DNA of 64,000 nt from Planctomycetota bacterium (GTDB lineage: Bacteria > Planctomycetota > B15-G4). Below are positions 16,779 to 24,835 of this stretch, in pieces; within the stretch, counting starts at the first letter, position 1, and each line of letters opens with the position of its first letter. A model generated the notes under the pieces. It did not search any database. It saw only the letters and a program-made list of their open reading frames with translations, and was not told the DNA's origin. The stretch spans positions 1 to 64,000 of the forward strand of contig JACKHP010000015.1 of the NCBI GenBank assembly GCA_020638905.1. The letters are read 5' to 3'. A program made the position numbers and the translations under genes.

Positions 16779-18881
16779 TCAGTGCGTCGTGCCCTGCAGG
16801 GCGTTGCTGGCCGACAGGCCCCAGATCGCGGCCGGGTCCTGGATCCAGTACTGGACGAACAGGTCGATGCCGGCCGGCGTGCCGGCGGCGGTCGACGAGC
16901 CGAGGGCGATCTCGCCCGACGGGTTCGTGGCCAGGATGAACACGAACGGCGACGGGAAGGGCACGAGCGTGCCGCCCTTGAACGGCACCGGCGTCGACGC
17001 GAGCGTCAGGAACAGTCCGGCCGTGGCCGACGGGCGCGCGTTGCTGAGCGCGATCGTGTACGGGTCTTCGGGCAGCAGCGTGCCCGTGCCCTCGAGCAGC
17101 GGGACGCCCGACACGCCGGCCAGGCCGAAGCCCAGGTCGACCCACGCGTTGCCCGCGCCGCAGGTGAACGTCTGGCCGGCGTTCGGCGCGGCGTTCGTGG
17201 CGGCCTGGGGTGCCGTCCAGGTGAAGTCGCCGTAGGCGCTGCCGGTGCCGGTGAGCTGCAGCGAGAAGCCGATCGGCGTGGTGCCGTCCTCGACCACGCC
17301 GATGTCGGTGGACAGCATGCCGCCGGCCGCGCCGCCCACCGCGGTGAACGTGCCCTCGTAGCTGAGGAACAGCAGCACGGTGTTCGACGGGTCGACGAGC
17401 GCGAGGCCGTCGGGCGATCCGTTCTGCATCTGCGCCACGGGGAAGGCGAGCGTGCCGTAGCACGCGCCCTGCACCGGCAGCGTGCCGGTCAGCGGCCAGG
17501 TGTCGTAGACCGCGCCGCCGTTTCCGTTGTATCCGACGACGCTGTAGCCGGTCAGGTCGAGGCCGCCGGGGCCGGCGATCTCGAAGAACTCGCCGACGTC
17601 GGTGCTGACGTTGTCGTAGTGGATCTCGTTGATCCACGGCGTGCCGCTGCCGCCCATCCCGCCGCCCATCGGCGTGGCGCTGGCCTCGCCGCTCTGCAGC
17701 GACTCGTTCGTGGACGAGTCGGTCGCGCTCACGACGTAGTAGTACGTGGTGCCGTTCGTCGCGGTGGCGTCGTCGTAGATGCTGCCCGCGACGAGCGAGG
17801 CGGTGATCGAGGCGTACGGTCCGCCCATCGTCGGCGCGCGGTACACGGTGTAGCCGGCCAGGTCGGGCTCGGTGTTGTCGTCCCAGTCGAGGACGACGTG
17901 GCCGTCGCCGGCGCTCGCCATCAGTCCCGTGGGCTGGGCCGGGGGGATCATGTCGCCGCCCGAGCACGAGCCCGAGAAGAGGCAGTCGACCCACTCGGGG
18001 TGGTCGACGAACGGGTTCCGGTTGCCCTGGAAGGAGTAGACCGCGTCGTTGCGATCGCGCTCCCACTGGTCGACCGGGTCCTGCGCGTTCCACTGCAGCA
18101 GCACCGACTTCATGCCCATGTAGGCGATGCTCAGGTTGGTGCCCGTGCTCGAGGCCGCGATGAGCGCCTCGGTGTCGGTCAGGATGAGGTCGGGCTCGGG
18201 CTGTCCGGTGATGCCGTGGACGCCGCCCTCGTAGCGCACGTCGGCGTACATGAGCGCGCGCGCCACGTCGCCGCGGCGGCCGATCCAGACCTCCCACGTG
18301 CCGGACGTCGACGAGCCGCTGGTCCAGTTCGAGTTGCCGGGATAGATGCCGGTGCCGCCGCCCTGTCCGTTGTTGAACACCGTGGGCAGCTCGCCGCAGG
18401 CCGCCGAGCAGTTGCGGAAGGGCTTGTTGCCGCGCGAGCCGTTGTACGACGAGTCGCACAGCCACAGCATGTGGCAGTCGGTGTACGGGTAGTTGTCGGC
18501 GCCGTCGTTCGGGAAGCCGTAGCTCACCGGCCAGGTGTGCTCGCGTTCGTAGAAGCTGTTGCCCGCGCCCTGCTTCGGGTGGCTGTCGTTCTGGTAGACG
18601 TCGAGGATGTTGCCCGGGTTGGCCGGGTCCTCCATGGCCGCCTCGAGGATGTTCCAGGTGTCGGTGCCGCTCGACGTGTACGGGAACTTGGTGTGGTCCT
18701 TGATGGCCGCGTGCAGCGTGGTGCGCAGCGTGGTCGCGTTCGTGGCGTCGACGCCCGCGTAGTACCCCGGCGGGATCTGCGCGTCGGCATGGGCGACGAG
18801 CAACAGCGCGAGAACGGACGACGAGAGGGCGCGACGCGCGCGGGCACGGCGGGCGGGCCGCCGCAGGGAGAGGGAGCGCAT
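16779..18881 (-). CDS. Secreted endonuclease I family DNase with FN3, lamin-tail-like and C-terminal module
   Basis: 700 residues with a signal peptide (LALLLVAHADAQ). Residues about 36-310 are an endonuclease I (EndA-type, beta-beta-alpha metal) domain: YEREHTWPVSYG with the likely general-base His115, NGSRGNKPF, GDVARALMYADVRYEG and WERDRNDAVYSFQGNRNPFV near its end. A fibronectin type III-like domain follows (GYTVYRAPT), then a segment resembling a lamin-tail domain (WINEIHYDNVSTDVGEFFEI). The last ~125 residues (from AWVDLGFGLAGVSG) form a beta-rich module that also ends the FG-GAP protein at 36.8-39.7 kb. It should act outside the cytoplasm as a DNA-degrading, probably nutrient-scavenging enzyme. 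Monocistronic, with a terminator after the stop and a 327-base divergent promoter region. Confidence 0.9.
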   Translation of the reverse strand: MRSLSLRRPARRARARRALSSSVLALLLVAHADAQIPPGYYAGVDATNATTLRTTLHAAIKDHTKFPYTSSGTDTWNILEAAMEDPANPGNILDVYQNDSHPKQGAGNSFYEREHTWPVSYGFPNDGADNYPYTDCHMLWLCDSSYNGSRGNKPFRNCSAACGELPTVFNNGQGGGTGIYPGNSNWTSGSSTSGTWEVWIGRRGDVARALMYADVRYEGGVHGITGQPEPDLILTDTEALIAASSTGTNLSIAYMGMKSVLLQWNAQDPVDQWERDRNDAVYSFQGNRNPFVDHPEWVDCLFSGSCSGGDMIPPAQPTGLMASAGDGHVVLDWDDNTEPDLAGYTVYRAPTMGGPYASITASLVAGSIYDDATATNGTTYYYVVSATDSSTNESLQSGEASATPMGGGMGGSGTPWINEIHYDNVSTDVGEFFEIAGPGGLDLTGYSVVGYNGNGGAVYDTWPLTGTLPVQGACYGTLAFPVAQMQNGSPDGLALVDPSNTVLLFLSYEGTFTAVGGAAGGMLSTDIGVVEDGTTPIGFSLQLTGTGSAYGDFTWTAPQAATNAAPNAGQTFTCGAGNAWVDLGFGLAGVSGVPLLEGTGTLLPEDPYTIALSNARPSATAGLFLTLASTPVPFKGGTLVPFPSPFVFILATNPSGEIALGSSTAAGTPAGIDLFVQYWIQDPAAIWGLSASNALQGTTH

Positions 18882-18989
18882 GGGGTGTGCAGCCGGGCGG
18901 GAGGACGTCGCGGGTCGCGGCGGCGCGCGGGGCGCCGTCCGCGGAGGGGACCGTCGACGCGGAGGGGAGGGAGAGGTTGAGGCCCCGTC

Positions 18990-18997
18990 AGGGTATC
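18990..18997 (-). promoter_or_regulatory. Putative -10 element GATACCCT before the nuclease gene
   Basis: GATACCCT on the minus strand, about 108 bases upstream of the nuclease start. It shares TACCCT with the element at 946. Confidence 0.35.
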
Positions 18998-19159
18998 AGG
19001 TCCCGGGCGTCCCGGCTGCGCAGACGAGCCTGTTCGGTGCGAATCGTGGGGGAGTCGCGGCGTGCGCGGCCACGCGCAGCCCGGGGCCGGGCATCCGTCG
19101 CGCGGGGCGTGGCGAAACCGGGGGACGGCCCCTCGCGCGCGATCCCGCGGGGCGCGATC

Positions 19160-19167
19160 GCTAGACT
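19160..19167 (+). promoter_or_regulatory. Putative -10 element GCTAGACT before the CsgG lipoprotein operon
   Basis: GCTAGACT, 41 bases before the ATG at 19209, followed by CGCCC as at 2533. Identical octamers precede two other genes in this window. Confidence 0.5.
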
Positions 19168-19208
19168 CGCCCGTCCGCCGCGGCTGTCGCCCGTCCTGGA
19201 GAAGTCCC

Positions 19209-19886
19209 ATGGTCCCCGGTTCCCTGGCCCGCCTCGCGGGTTGCGTCCTGCTCGTCGTCCTCGGCTCGGCCTGCGCCAGCGAGGAGCACCGCACCGTCGA
19301 GCCCAACGTCGTGGCCACCTACGAGACGCCCTTCTCGGGGACGCGCTACCCGCTCGTGATCGGCAAGTTCGCGAACAGCTCCCAGTACAACCGCGGGCTC
19401 TTCACCGAGGGGCCGGACAAGCTGGCCAGCCAGGCCAAGACGATCCTGCAGACGCACCTGACCGCGACGAACCGCTTCACGCTGCTCGATCGCGACAACC
19501 TCGACGAGCTGCAGCGCGAGAGCGGCCTCACCGGAGAGGCGCAGGCGCTGGCCGGCGCCAAGTACGTCGTCACCGGCGAGGTGACCGAGTTCGGACGCCG
19601 CACCACCGGCGACCGCTGGTTCTTCGGCCTCTTCGGCCGCGGCAAGACCCAGACCGCCTACGCCAAGGTCTCGCTCAACGTGGTCGACGTGACCACGTCC
19701 GCCGTCGTCTACGCGGTGCAGGGCGGCGGCGAGTACGAGCTCAGCAACCGCGAGATCCTGGGGACGGGCGGGACGAGCGGCTACGACAGCACGCTCAACG
19801 GCAAGGTGCTCGACTTCGCCATCGTCGACGCGGTGAACCACCTCGTCGAGGGACTCGAGCAGGGCGCGTGGAGCGTCGCTCCGTGA
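19209..19886 (+). CDS. CsgG-family lipoprotein-like protein
   Basis: 225 residues. Signal sequence with a Cys at 22 (VVLGSACAS); the residue at -3 is Gly, so the lipobox is imperfect, but both downstream partners are lipoproteins. The body matches the CsgG/curli-assembly family: YPLVIGKFANSSQYNRG, ILQTHLTATNRFTLLDRDNL, LAGAKYVVTGEVTEFGRR and a long VSLNVVDVTTSAVVYAVQG strand region. True CsgG forms the outer-membrane curli pore; this shorter class occurs with DUF4810 and DUF799 lipoproteins instead of curli genes. ATG at 19209 has GGAGAAG 4 bases upstream and a -10-like element. The stop overlaps the next start (GTGA at 19883). Confidence 0.85.
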   Translation: MVPGSLARLAGCVLLVVLGSACASEEHRTVEPNVVATYETPFSGTRYPLVIGKFANSSQYNRGLFTEGPDKLASQAKTILQTHLTATNRFTLLDRDNLDELQRESGLTGEAQALAGAKYVVTGEVTEFGRRTTGDRWFFGLFGRGKTQTAYAKVSLNVVDVTTSAVVYAVQGGGEYELSNREILGTGGTSGYDSTLNGKVLDFAIVDAVNHLVEGLEQGAWSVAP

Positions 19887-20224
19887 CGCGGGGCGCCGCG
19901 TGGCTCGTCGGCGCGGCGTTGCTCGTCCTGCCGGCGTGCGCGAGCGAGATGTACGAGTGGGGACCGTACGAGGACTCGGTGCTGTCGACGATGCACGACT
20001 TCTCCGAGCGCGACCTGCTGGCCGAGATCGACCGGCTCGAGGCGTACGAGGCCGACCTGCGCGAGGAAGACCGGCGTCCGCCGCCGGGTCTGCACGCGCA
20101 CCTCGGATACCTGCAGTTCCTGGCCGGCAACGGCGAGGCGACCTTGCGCCACTTCGCGGCCGAGAAGGCCTTCTATCCCGAGAGCACCGTCTTCATCGAC
20201 GGCATGCTGGAGCGCGTCAAGTGA
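19883..20224 (+). CDS. DUF4810 family lipoprotein
   Basis: 113 residues. GTG start at 19883 overlapping the CsgG stop, giving a short basic end, a hydrophobic core and lipobox LPAC (Cys19). After the lipobox comes the YEWGPYEDSV signature characteristic of DUF4810 and a TPR-like helical part (GLHAHLGYLQFLAGNGEATLRHFAAEKAFYP written over two helices). In Neisseria and other bacteria this family is encoded between a CsgG-type and a DUF799 (GNA1162-type) lipoprotein, exactly the order here. The molecular role is not established; an outer-membrane-associated complex is likely. The stop overlaps the next GTG. Confidence 0.82.
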   Translation: MTRGAAWLVGAALLVLPACASEMYEWGPYEDSVLSTMHDFSERDLLAEIDRLEAYEADLREEDRRPPPGLHAHLGYLQFLAGNGEATLRHFAAEKAFYPESTVFIDGMLERVK

Positions 20225-20928
20225 AGCGCGCGCTGCCGTCGGCGGTCCTGCTGCTCGCCGTGCTGCTGCCGCTCGGCGCGTGCGCGTCGACGCCGCCCGA
20301 CTACGGCGCGTACCTCGACCACATGCCGCACTCGATCCTGGTGCTGCCGCCGATCGACGAGTCGCCCGAGGTCGACGCCGACCTGGCGTGGCTGGCGACC
20401 GTGACGCGTCCGCTGGCCGAGCGCGGGTACTACGTGTTCCCGGTGGCGCTCGTGCAGCGCATCCTGCGCGAGAACGGACTGCCGACGTCGGTCGAGATGC
20501 ACGCGGTCCCGCTCGCCAAGCTGCGCGAGGTGTTCGGCGCCGACGCGGTGCTCTACGTGCGGCTCGAGCGCTGGGGCACGTCGTACTCGGTGCTCGACTC
20601 GTCCACCGAGGTGCTCTACCGGGCGCGGCTGGTCGACGCCGCGACCGGCGTCGAACTCTGGTCGGGCACCGGACGCGCCCGGCGCAGCAGCGGCGGTGGC
20701 GACAGTTGGCTGGCGCACCTCGTGTACGCCTTCGTGCACCAGATCGCGTCGTCGGTCTCCGACCCCACGCCCGACGTGGCGCGCGACGCGAACCGGGCGC
20801 TCTTCGACGACCCCCGGCACGGTCTGCTCGTCGGCCCGTACCGTCCCGATTTCGAGGAGCAGATGGAGAAGGCGCGCGAACGCCAGGCCGAGGTCGAGGA
20901 GGCGCGCGGCGCCCAGGCCGGCGGGTAG
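20221..20928 (+). CDS. DUF799 (GNA1162-type) lipoprotein
   Basis: 235 residues. GTG at 20221 overlaps the DUF4810 stop (GTGA). Lipobox LGAC (Cys21) follows a clear hydrophobic segment. The core begins PHSILVLPPIDESPEVDA and continues RGYYVFPVALVQRILRENG, the pattern of the DUF799 family whose Neisseria member GNA1162 is an outer-membrane lipoprotein with a fold like transport-associated proteins. The last ~30 residues are a charged helix (EEQMEKARERQAEVEEARG), probably a coiled coil. Last gene of the coupled trio; a GC-rich inverted repeat (GCCCGG at 20935 with CCGGGC at 20951) follows and may end the transcript. Confidence 0.85.
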   Translation: MKRALPSAVLLLAVLLPLGACASTPPDYGAYLDHMPHSILVLPPIDESPEVDADLAWLATVTRPLAERGYYVFPVALVQRILRENGLPTSVEMHAVPLAKLREVFGADAVLYVRLERWGTSYSVLDSSTEVLYRARLVDAATGVELWSGTGRARRSSGGGDSWLAHLVYAFVHQIASSVSDPTPDVARDANRALFDDPRHGLLVGPYRPDFEEQMEKARERQAEVEEARGAQAGG

Positions 20929-21296
20929 GGGGTTGCCCGGCGAGCCCCGGCCGGGCGCCCGGACGCGGCTCGGCGAGCGTCCGTGGTCCCGCCCGGCGCG
21001 CCAGGGCGCGGGCGTGGCTCCCGGATCTGGCGCTTCCTTTCGCGCCCTCGGGATGCGCATCATGTGTCCTTGATCGGACGGTCCAGAGTGGACCGCCCTC
21101 TTCCTCCGCGGTCGTCGCGATCCCAGGCGCTGCCTGGGACCCAAGTCGCCCGCAGAGGAACGCCGCCGTGGGATCGGGCCCCTCATGCGAGGAGCACGCG
21201 CCTGCGTCGGCAACCTGCGCGGGAGGTCCAGACCCGCGAGCACACGTGGCCACCGACCCATCGCGGGCGACCGGTCACGTCCCACAAAGGTTACAC
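20929..21296 (+). promoter_or_regulatory. Long structured leader region of the cold-shock gene
   Basis: 368 bases without a gene, noticeably less GC-biased than its surroundings near the 3' end. Hairpins seen: CGGTCC/GGACCG with loop AGAGT (21079-21095) and TCCCAGGC/GCCTGGGA with loop GCT (21121-21139). The left arm of the second can instead pair at long range: CGATCCCA (21118-21125) is complementary to TGGGATCG (21169-21176). The two pairings exclude each other. AAAGG at 21286-21290, 6 bases before the ATG, is the ribosome binding site. Long leaders that switch fold with temperature are known for cspA mRNAs; that this one does so is inference. Confidence 0.5.
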
Positions 21297-21503
21297 ATGA
21301 GTGCCACCGGTACTGTGAAGTGGTTCAACGAGACCAAGGGCTTCGGCTTCATCTCGCCCGAGGATGGCAGCCCCGATTGCTTCGTGCATCAGTCGGCCAT
21401 CAAGGCCGAGGGCTTCCGCACCCTCAACGAGGGTGACCGCGTCAGCTATGACCCGGTCAAGGGCAAGAAGGGCCCCGCGGCCGAGAACGTCGTCAAGCTC
21501 TGA
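21297..21503 (+). CDS. csp: Cold-shock protein, CspA family
   Basis: 68 residues, a single cold-shock (OB-fold) domain of the usual length. RNP1 is KGFGFI and RNP2 is CFVHQSAI; the N-terminus GTVKWFNETKGFGFI is nearly canonical. It binds single-stranded RNA/DNA and acts as an RNA chaperone. Start ATG at 21297 with AAAGG 6 bases before it, one of the better ribosome binding sites in the window. A long leader precedes it and a strong hairpin follows, so it is monocistronic and probably highly expressed. The codon use is more Lys-AAG rich than its neighbours, as expected for such a gene. Confidence 0.97.
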   Translation: MSATGTVKWFNETKGFGFISPEDGSPDCFVHQSAIKAEGFRTLNEGDRVSYDPVKGKKGPAAENVVKL

Positions 21504-21534
21504 TCGACGTTCTGCGCGCGCCCGCGCGCTCTCG

Positions 21535-21570
21535 GCGAGGCCGTCCCGGAGAGATCCGGGGCGGCCTCGC
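21535..21570 (+). terminator. Strong hairpin terminator after the cold-shock gene
   Basis: A 16-base-pair stem (GCGAGGCCGTCCCGGA with TCCGGGGCGGCCTCGC, one G-T pair) and loop GAGA, 31 bases after the stop. No T tract follows. Confidence 0.8.
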
Positions 21571-21644
21571 TGGCGTTCCGGGGGGCCTTGCGCCCGACCG
21601 CGATGCGGCCATGATGCCTCGGAAGGAGCCCGAGGAGCCGATCG

Positions 21645-23003
21645 ATGATCCGCGCAGCGTCGCCCGAGAGAGCCCTGATCCTGGTCGCACTGCTCGCGCT
21701 GTCCGCGGGTGCTCGCGCCGACGAGCAGCGCTGGGCCCTGCTCATCGGCTGGGACGGCTCGTCCGACGCGGCGGGACACACCTTCGAGCGCGCCGTCGAC
21801 GACCTCGACGCCGTGCGCGACGCGCTCGTGGCGCACGCCGGTTTCCCCGCGTCGCAGGTCGTGGTGCTCGCACTCGGAGCCGACGACGAGGTGAACGCGC
21901 TGCGCTCCGTGCGCTGGGAGCTCGCCCGCCTGGCGGAGCACGTCGACGAGGACGACCTCGTCTACCTGCACGTCGCGCTCCCGATGCTGTGGAATCGCGA
22001 GCTGGGGCAGTCGTACGTGTACGCGCGTCCCGACGACCCGCTGGGCTGGTCGCTGCCGGTGGGAGAGGTCACCGCGTTCGTCGAGCACCTCGCCGCGCCC
22101 AAGCGTCTCGTCGTGTGGGACGCCTGGCGCGACCACGGCTGCGAGGGGACGCGCGGCACTCCGCCGAGCGAACTCGTGCCGTCCGGGCCGTCGTCGCCTT
22201 CGCGCGACGCGTTCACCGAGGTCTACGTGGCGTGCGGCCCGAACGAGGATGCGAGCGCGCGCGGGTCCGACGGACGCGGCGTCTTCTCGGTCGCGCTGTG
22301 CGACGCGTTGTCCGGCGCGTTCGCGGGCGGCGACGGTCGGACCACGCTGCTCGAGTTCGCGCGCGCCGTCCGCTCGCGCACCGACGACCTGGCACGCGAG
22401 GTCGGCTGGCCCCAGACGCCCGAGGTGCGCGACCCGCCTCCCGGCGTGCGCGACTACGTGCTCGCGGGACCGTTCGACACGGGCGACGACGAGGCGGGCT
22501 CGGGATCGGATTCGGTCGCAGCTCCCGTGTCGCCGACGGTGATCGCGTTCGATCCCCTGCCGCCCGTCCTCGGGAGCACGCCCGACGAGCTCGCGCGCTG
22601 GACATCCCTGCTGCGCGAGCTGTACGTCGACGGCGGGGGCGCACTCGGTCATCGACGCAGCGAGCTCATGCAGCAGGTCGCGGCGCTCGACCCGATCGAT
22701 GCGATCCCGGCCTGCCTCAACGCGGTGCGCGGGCTCGACATGGCCGACGCACGGGACGTGAGGAGCGCGTACTCGCTCATCGTCGACTGGCAGGAGCACG
22801 TGGCGCACACGCCGGCCTTCTTCATCGACGGCGACCTGAGCCGGATGTCCGAGCTCGACGTGACGAAGCGCCTGATGGCGATCCGGAACTGGGTCACCTG
22901 GTGGCGCGAGAGCCGCAAGGCGGGCCAGGACCGCGTCGTGCTCGACGAGTACCGCGCGAAGGTCGAGGCGAAGCGTGCGGCGCGCGACGATCAGGACGGT
23001 TGA
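21645..23003 (+). CDS. Secreted caspase-like fold protein without the catalytic dyad (pseudo-caspase)
   Basis: 452 residues. Signal peptide (LILVALLALSAGARA). Residues about 30-180 follow the C14/metacaspase plan: WALLIGWDGSSD, FERAVDDLDAVRDALV, DDLVYLHVALP and LVVWDAWRDHG, ending with VFSVALCDALSG. At the two catalytic positions the residues are wrong: the SGHG loop that carries the His is replaced by LHVALP and the DAC(H/S)SG Cys is Trp (DAWRDHG). It is therefore probably not a peptidase. The C-terminal ~270 residues are helical and unrecognised. GAGGAG 7 bases before ATG 21645 supports the start. Convergent with a DUF1499 gene. Assignment to the caspase fold is by pattern, so moderately sure. 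Confidence 0.65.
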   Translation: MIRAASPERALILVALLALSAGARADEQRWALLIGWDGSSDAAGHTFERAVDDLDAVRDALVAHAGFPASQVVVLALGADDEVNALRSVRWELARLAEHVDEDDLVYLHVALPMLWNRELGQSYVYARPDDPLGWSLPVGEVTAFVEHLAAPKRLVVWDAWRDHGCEGTRGTPPSELVPSGPSSPSRDAFTEVYVACGPNEDASARGSDGRGVFSVALCDALSGAFAGGDGRTTLLEFARAVRSRTDDLAREVGWPQTPEVRDPPPGVRDYVLAGPFDTGDDEAGSGSDSVAAPVSPTVIAFDPLPPVLGSTPDELARWTSLLRELYVDGGGALGHRRSELMQQVAALDPIDAIPACLNAVRGLDMADARDVRSAYSLIVDWQEHVAHTPAFFIDGDLSRMSELDVTKRLMAIRNWVTWWRESRKAGQDRVVLDEYRAKVEAKRAARDDQDG

Positions 23004-23030
23004 GCGCCGCGCCACTCGACGCGCGGGCCG

Positions 23031-23393
23031 CTACCTCCCCGCGAGCCACGCGGTGCGCAGCGCCTCGACGCGCTTGCGGTTCGCGCCCAGGTCGGAGTAC
23101 CCGACCCGCGACGCCGACCGCACGTGCACGCAGCCAGCGTCTTCGTCGACCAGGAACGTCACGTCGTCGGTGAAGCGCAGCAGCCGCGTGCGGCACTCGG
23201 CCTTCACGAGCAGGCCCTCGCGCGCCACGACCTTCGTGCGCGGCCAGCTCTCGAGCAGGCGCACGATCGCCGCCAGCGTCTCGTCCGCGTTGCCCCGCAT
23301 CGGGAACGCCTCGACCCGGTGCCCGTCGTCGTCCGCCTGACTGCACACGCAGTTCGGACTCGACGGACATTCCGGCAACCGCTGCTCGCTCAT
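23031..23393 (-). CDS. DUF1499 family protein
   Basis: 120 residues, no signal peptide. The N-terminus PECPSSPNCVCSQ is the hallmark of DUF1499, and the rest (IVRLLESWPRTKVVAREG, KAECRTRLLRFTDDVTFLVD, VHVRSASRVGYSDLGANRKRV) follows the family closely. Function unknown; members are often small membrane-associated or cytoplasmic proteins. The start at 23393 is supported by one of the strongest ribosome binding sites in the window, GGAGGAGGT, 5 bases upstream on the minus strand, which rules out the earlier in-frame ATG at 23441. Followed closely by the converging pseudo-caspase gene. Confidence 0.85.
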   Translation of the reverse strand: MSEQRLPECPSSPNCVCSQADDDGHRVEAFPMRGNADETLAAIVRLLESWPRTKVVAREGLLVKAECRTRLLRFTDDVTFLVDEDAGCVHVRSASRVGYSDLGANRKRVEALRTAWLAGR

Positions 23394-23478
23394 CCTGGAC
23401 CTCCTCCACCGCGGCGGAGCCGGGCGCCGGGACCCGAGCACGTCGCCGGGCCGCGCACGGGGGATCGCCGCCTCCCGT

Positions 23479-24549
23479 TCACGCCCCTGCGTCGTCGAGT
23501 CCCACGAGCCGCCGCGCGACCGGCAGCGCCTCGCCCGCCGACATGACGACCGCGTCGGCGCCCACGAGGTCTTCGGCCTCGCGCTCGGACAGGAACGCGG
23601 TGCCTCCCACGAGCACGGGCGGCGGATCGGCGCGGCGCAGGCGCAACTGTGCGATGGCCTCGGCCACCGAGCGCACGTGCGTGCCGAGGGTGGCCGAGAG
23701 CACCACGAGGTCGGGCTTGAAGGCGTCGGACGCCCACAGCAGGTCTTCGACCGGCATCTGCGCGCCGAGGAAGATCACCCGCCAGCCATCGAGCTCGAAC
23801 AGGTCGGTCACCGCGCGCAGGCCGATGTCGTGGACGTCGTTGTCGAGCGCGGCGGCCAGCACGGTCTTGCCGTTCGACGGGGCGCAGGTCGCGAGGCCCA
23901 GCACCTGCTCCATGAGGCGCACGGTCGTGGCGGACACGAAGTGTTCCTCGGCGATGGTGACCTCGTCGAGGTGCCACATGCGGCCGAGCTCGCGTTGCGC
24001 CGAGAGGCCCACGTGGACGATGGCGTCCTGCGGCGTGATGTCGCCGGCGCGCACGGCATCGAGCACGAGGTCGCACGCGCGGCGCCGGTCGCCCTCGAGC
24101 AGCGCGAGCACGTACTGCGACGCGAGGCGTCCCGCGCCCGACTCGGTCGAGAGGCCGGGGGTCTCGCTCGTCCCGAGGCGGTCGAAGCGCGTGATGACGT
24201 CGTCGAGGCAGGTCACCGAAGCCTCGCCCACGCCGCTCGGCAGCTCGCTCGCGAGCACGTCGCGCAGCGCGCGCAGGCTGAGCAGCAGATCCGACTCGGG
24301 TGCGCCGCGCGAGCGGAAGGCGACCTTGGCCCAACCGACCTGCTCGGCGAACCACTCGCCGCGGTTCTCGGCCAGGGCCAGCGAGAGGTCGGCCAGGCGT
24401 CCCGCGAGGTGCTGGCGCCAGCTCTGGAAGGCGTCGCTGCCGTAGGCCGCCGGGTTGGCCAGGGCCGGCACGACCCGCTCGGCCGCCAGGCGCGCGAGCC
24501 CCGACGAGGAGGCGGACAGGATCTCGGCAGCGAAGCGCGTCGCGTCCAC
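23479..24549 (-). CDS. B12-binding protein with the photoreceptor Wx9EH motif, no DNA-binding domain
   Basis: 356 residues, GTG start. The N-terminal ~125 residues are helical and resemble an RsbRD-type sensor N-domain. Then comes the helical cap of cobalamin-binding proteins with Trp192, nine residues, Glu202-His203 (MWHLDEVTIAEEH), exactly the Wx9EH motif of CarH-type adenosylcobalamin photoreceptors. The Rossmann B12-binding domain follows with DVHDIG (DxHxxG, His240 as lower axial ligand), LGAQMP, SATLG and GGTAF. CarH itself starts with a MerR-type DNA-binding domain; none is present here. So it is a candidate light- or B12-responsive signalling protein acting through protein contacts, perhaps in a stressosome-like or anti-sigma network. 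Divergent from an FG-GAP gene. Confidence 0.85.
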   Translation of the reverse strand: MDATRFAAEILSASSSGLARLAAERVVPALANPAAYGSDAFQSWRQHLAGRLADLSLALAENRGEWFAEQVGWAKVAFRSRGAPESDLLLSLRALRDVLASELPSGVGEASVTCLDDVITRFDRLGTSETPGLSTESGAGRLASQYVLALLEGDRRRACDLVLDAVRAGDITPQDAIVHVGLSAQRELGRMWHLDEVTIAEEHFVSATTVRLMEQVLGLATCAPSNGKTVLAAALDNDVHDIGLRAVTDLFELDGWRVIFLGAQMPVEDLLWASDAFKPDLVVLSATLGTHVRSVAEAIAQLRLRRADPPPVLVGGTAFLSEREAEDLVGADAVVMSAGEALPVARRLVGLDDAGA

Positions 24550-24578
24550 GGGCGGTCGACCAGGAGGAGGATGCGTCG

Positions 24579-24586
24579 AGGTTACC
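24579..24586 (-). promoter_or_regulatory. Putative -10 element GGTAACCT before the B12-binding gene
   Basis: GGTAACCT on the minus strand, 29 bases upstream of the GTG start, followed by CG as in other elements of this type. Confidence 0.4.
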
Positions 24587-24835
24587 AGCGTCGCACGCCG
24601 GTGGGCAGCGTCCCGCCGCGAGGAGGCGCGAGGGGGGAACCGGACTCAGGATCGTGGGTGGGTTCGGCGGGCACGGCACCGCGGATGCGCGGATGCGCGG
24701 CCGGCTTTCGGGTCGCGAAACGCGGGCGGCGACGGGCCGTCCTCCGGGTGCGCACCGACCTCTGGCGGGCGTCACCGCGACCGCCCTGCCTCGGGCGTCC
24801 GGCGTTCGAGGGCGCGAGGCGCGGGGAGACGAGCC

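Larger units (their letters stand above)
18882..19208. other. Divergent intergenic region between nuclease and CsgG genes
   Basis: 327 bases with no credible gene. It carries one -10-like element for each direction (18990-18997 minus, 19160-19167 plus) and the GGAGAAG ribosome binding site of the CsgG gene (19198-19204). The middle is purine-rich on the plus strand (18955-18980). Short open frames here lack coding features. Confidence 0.55.
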
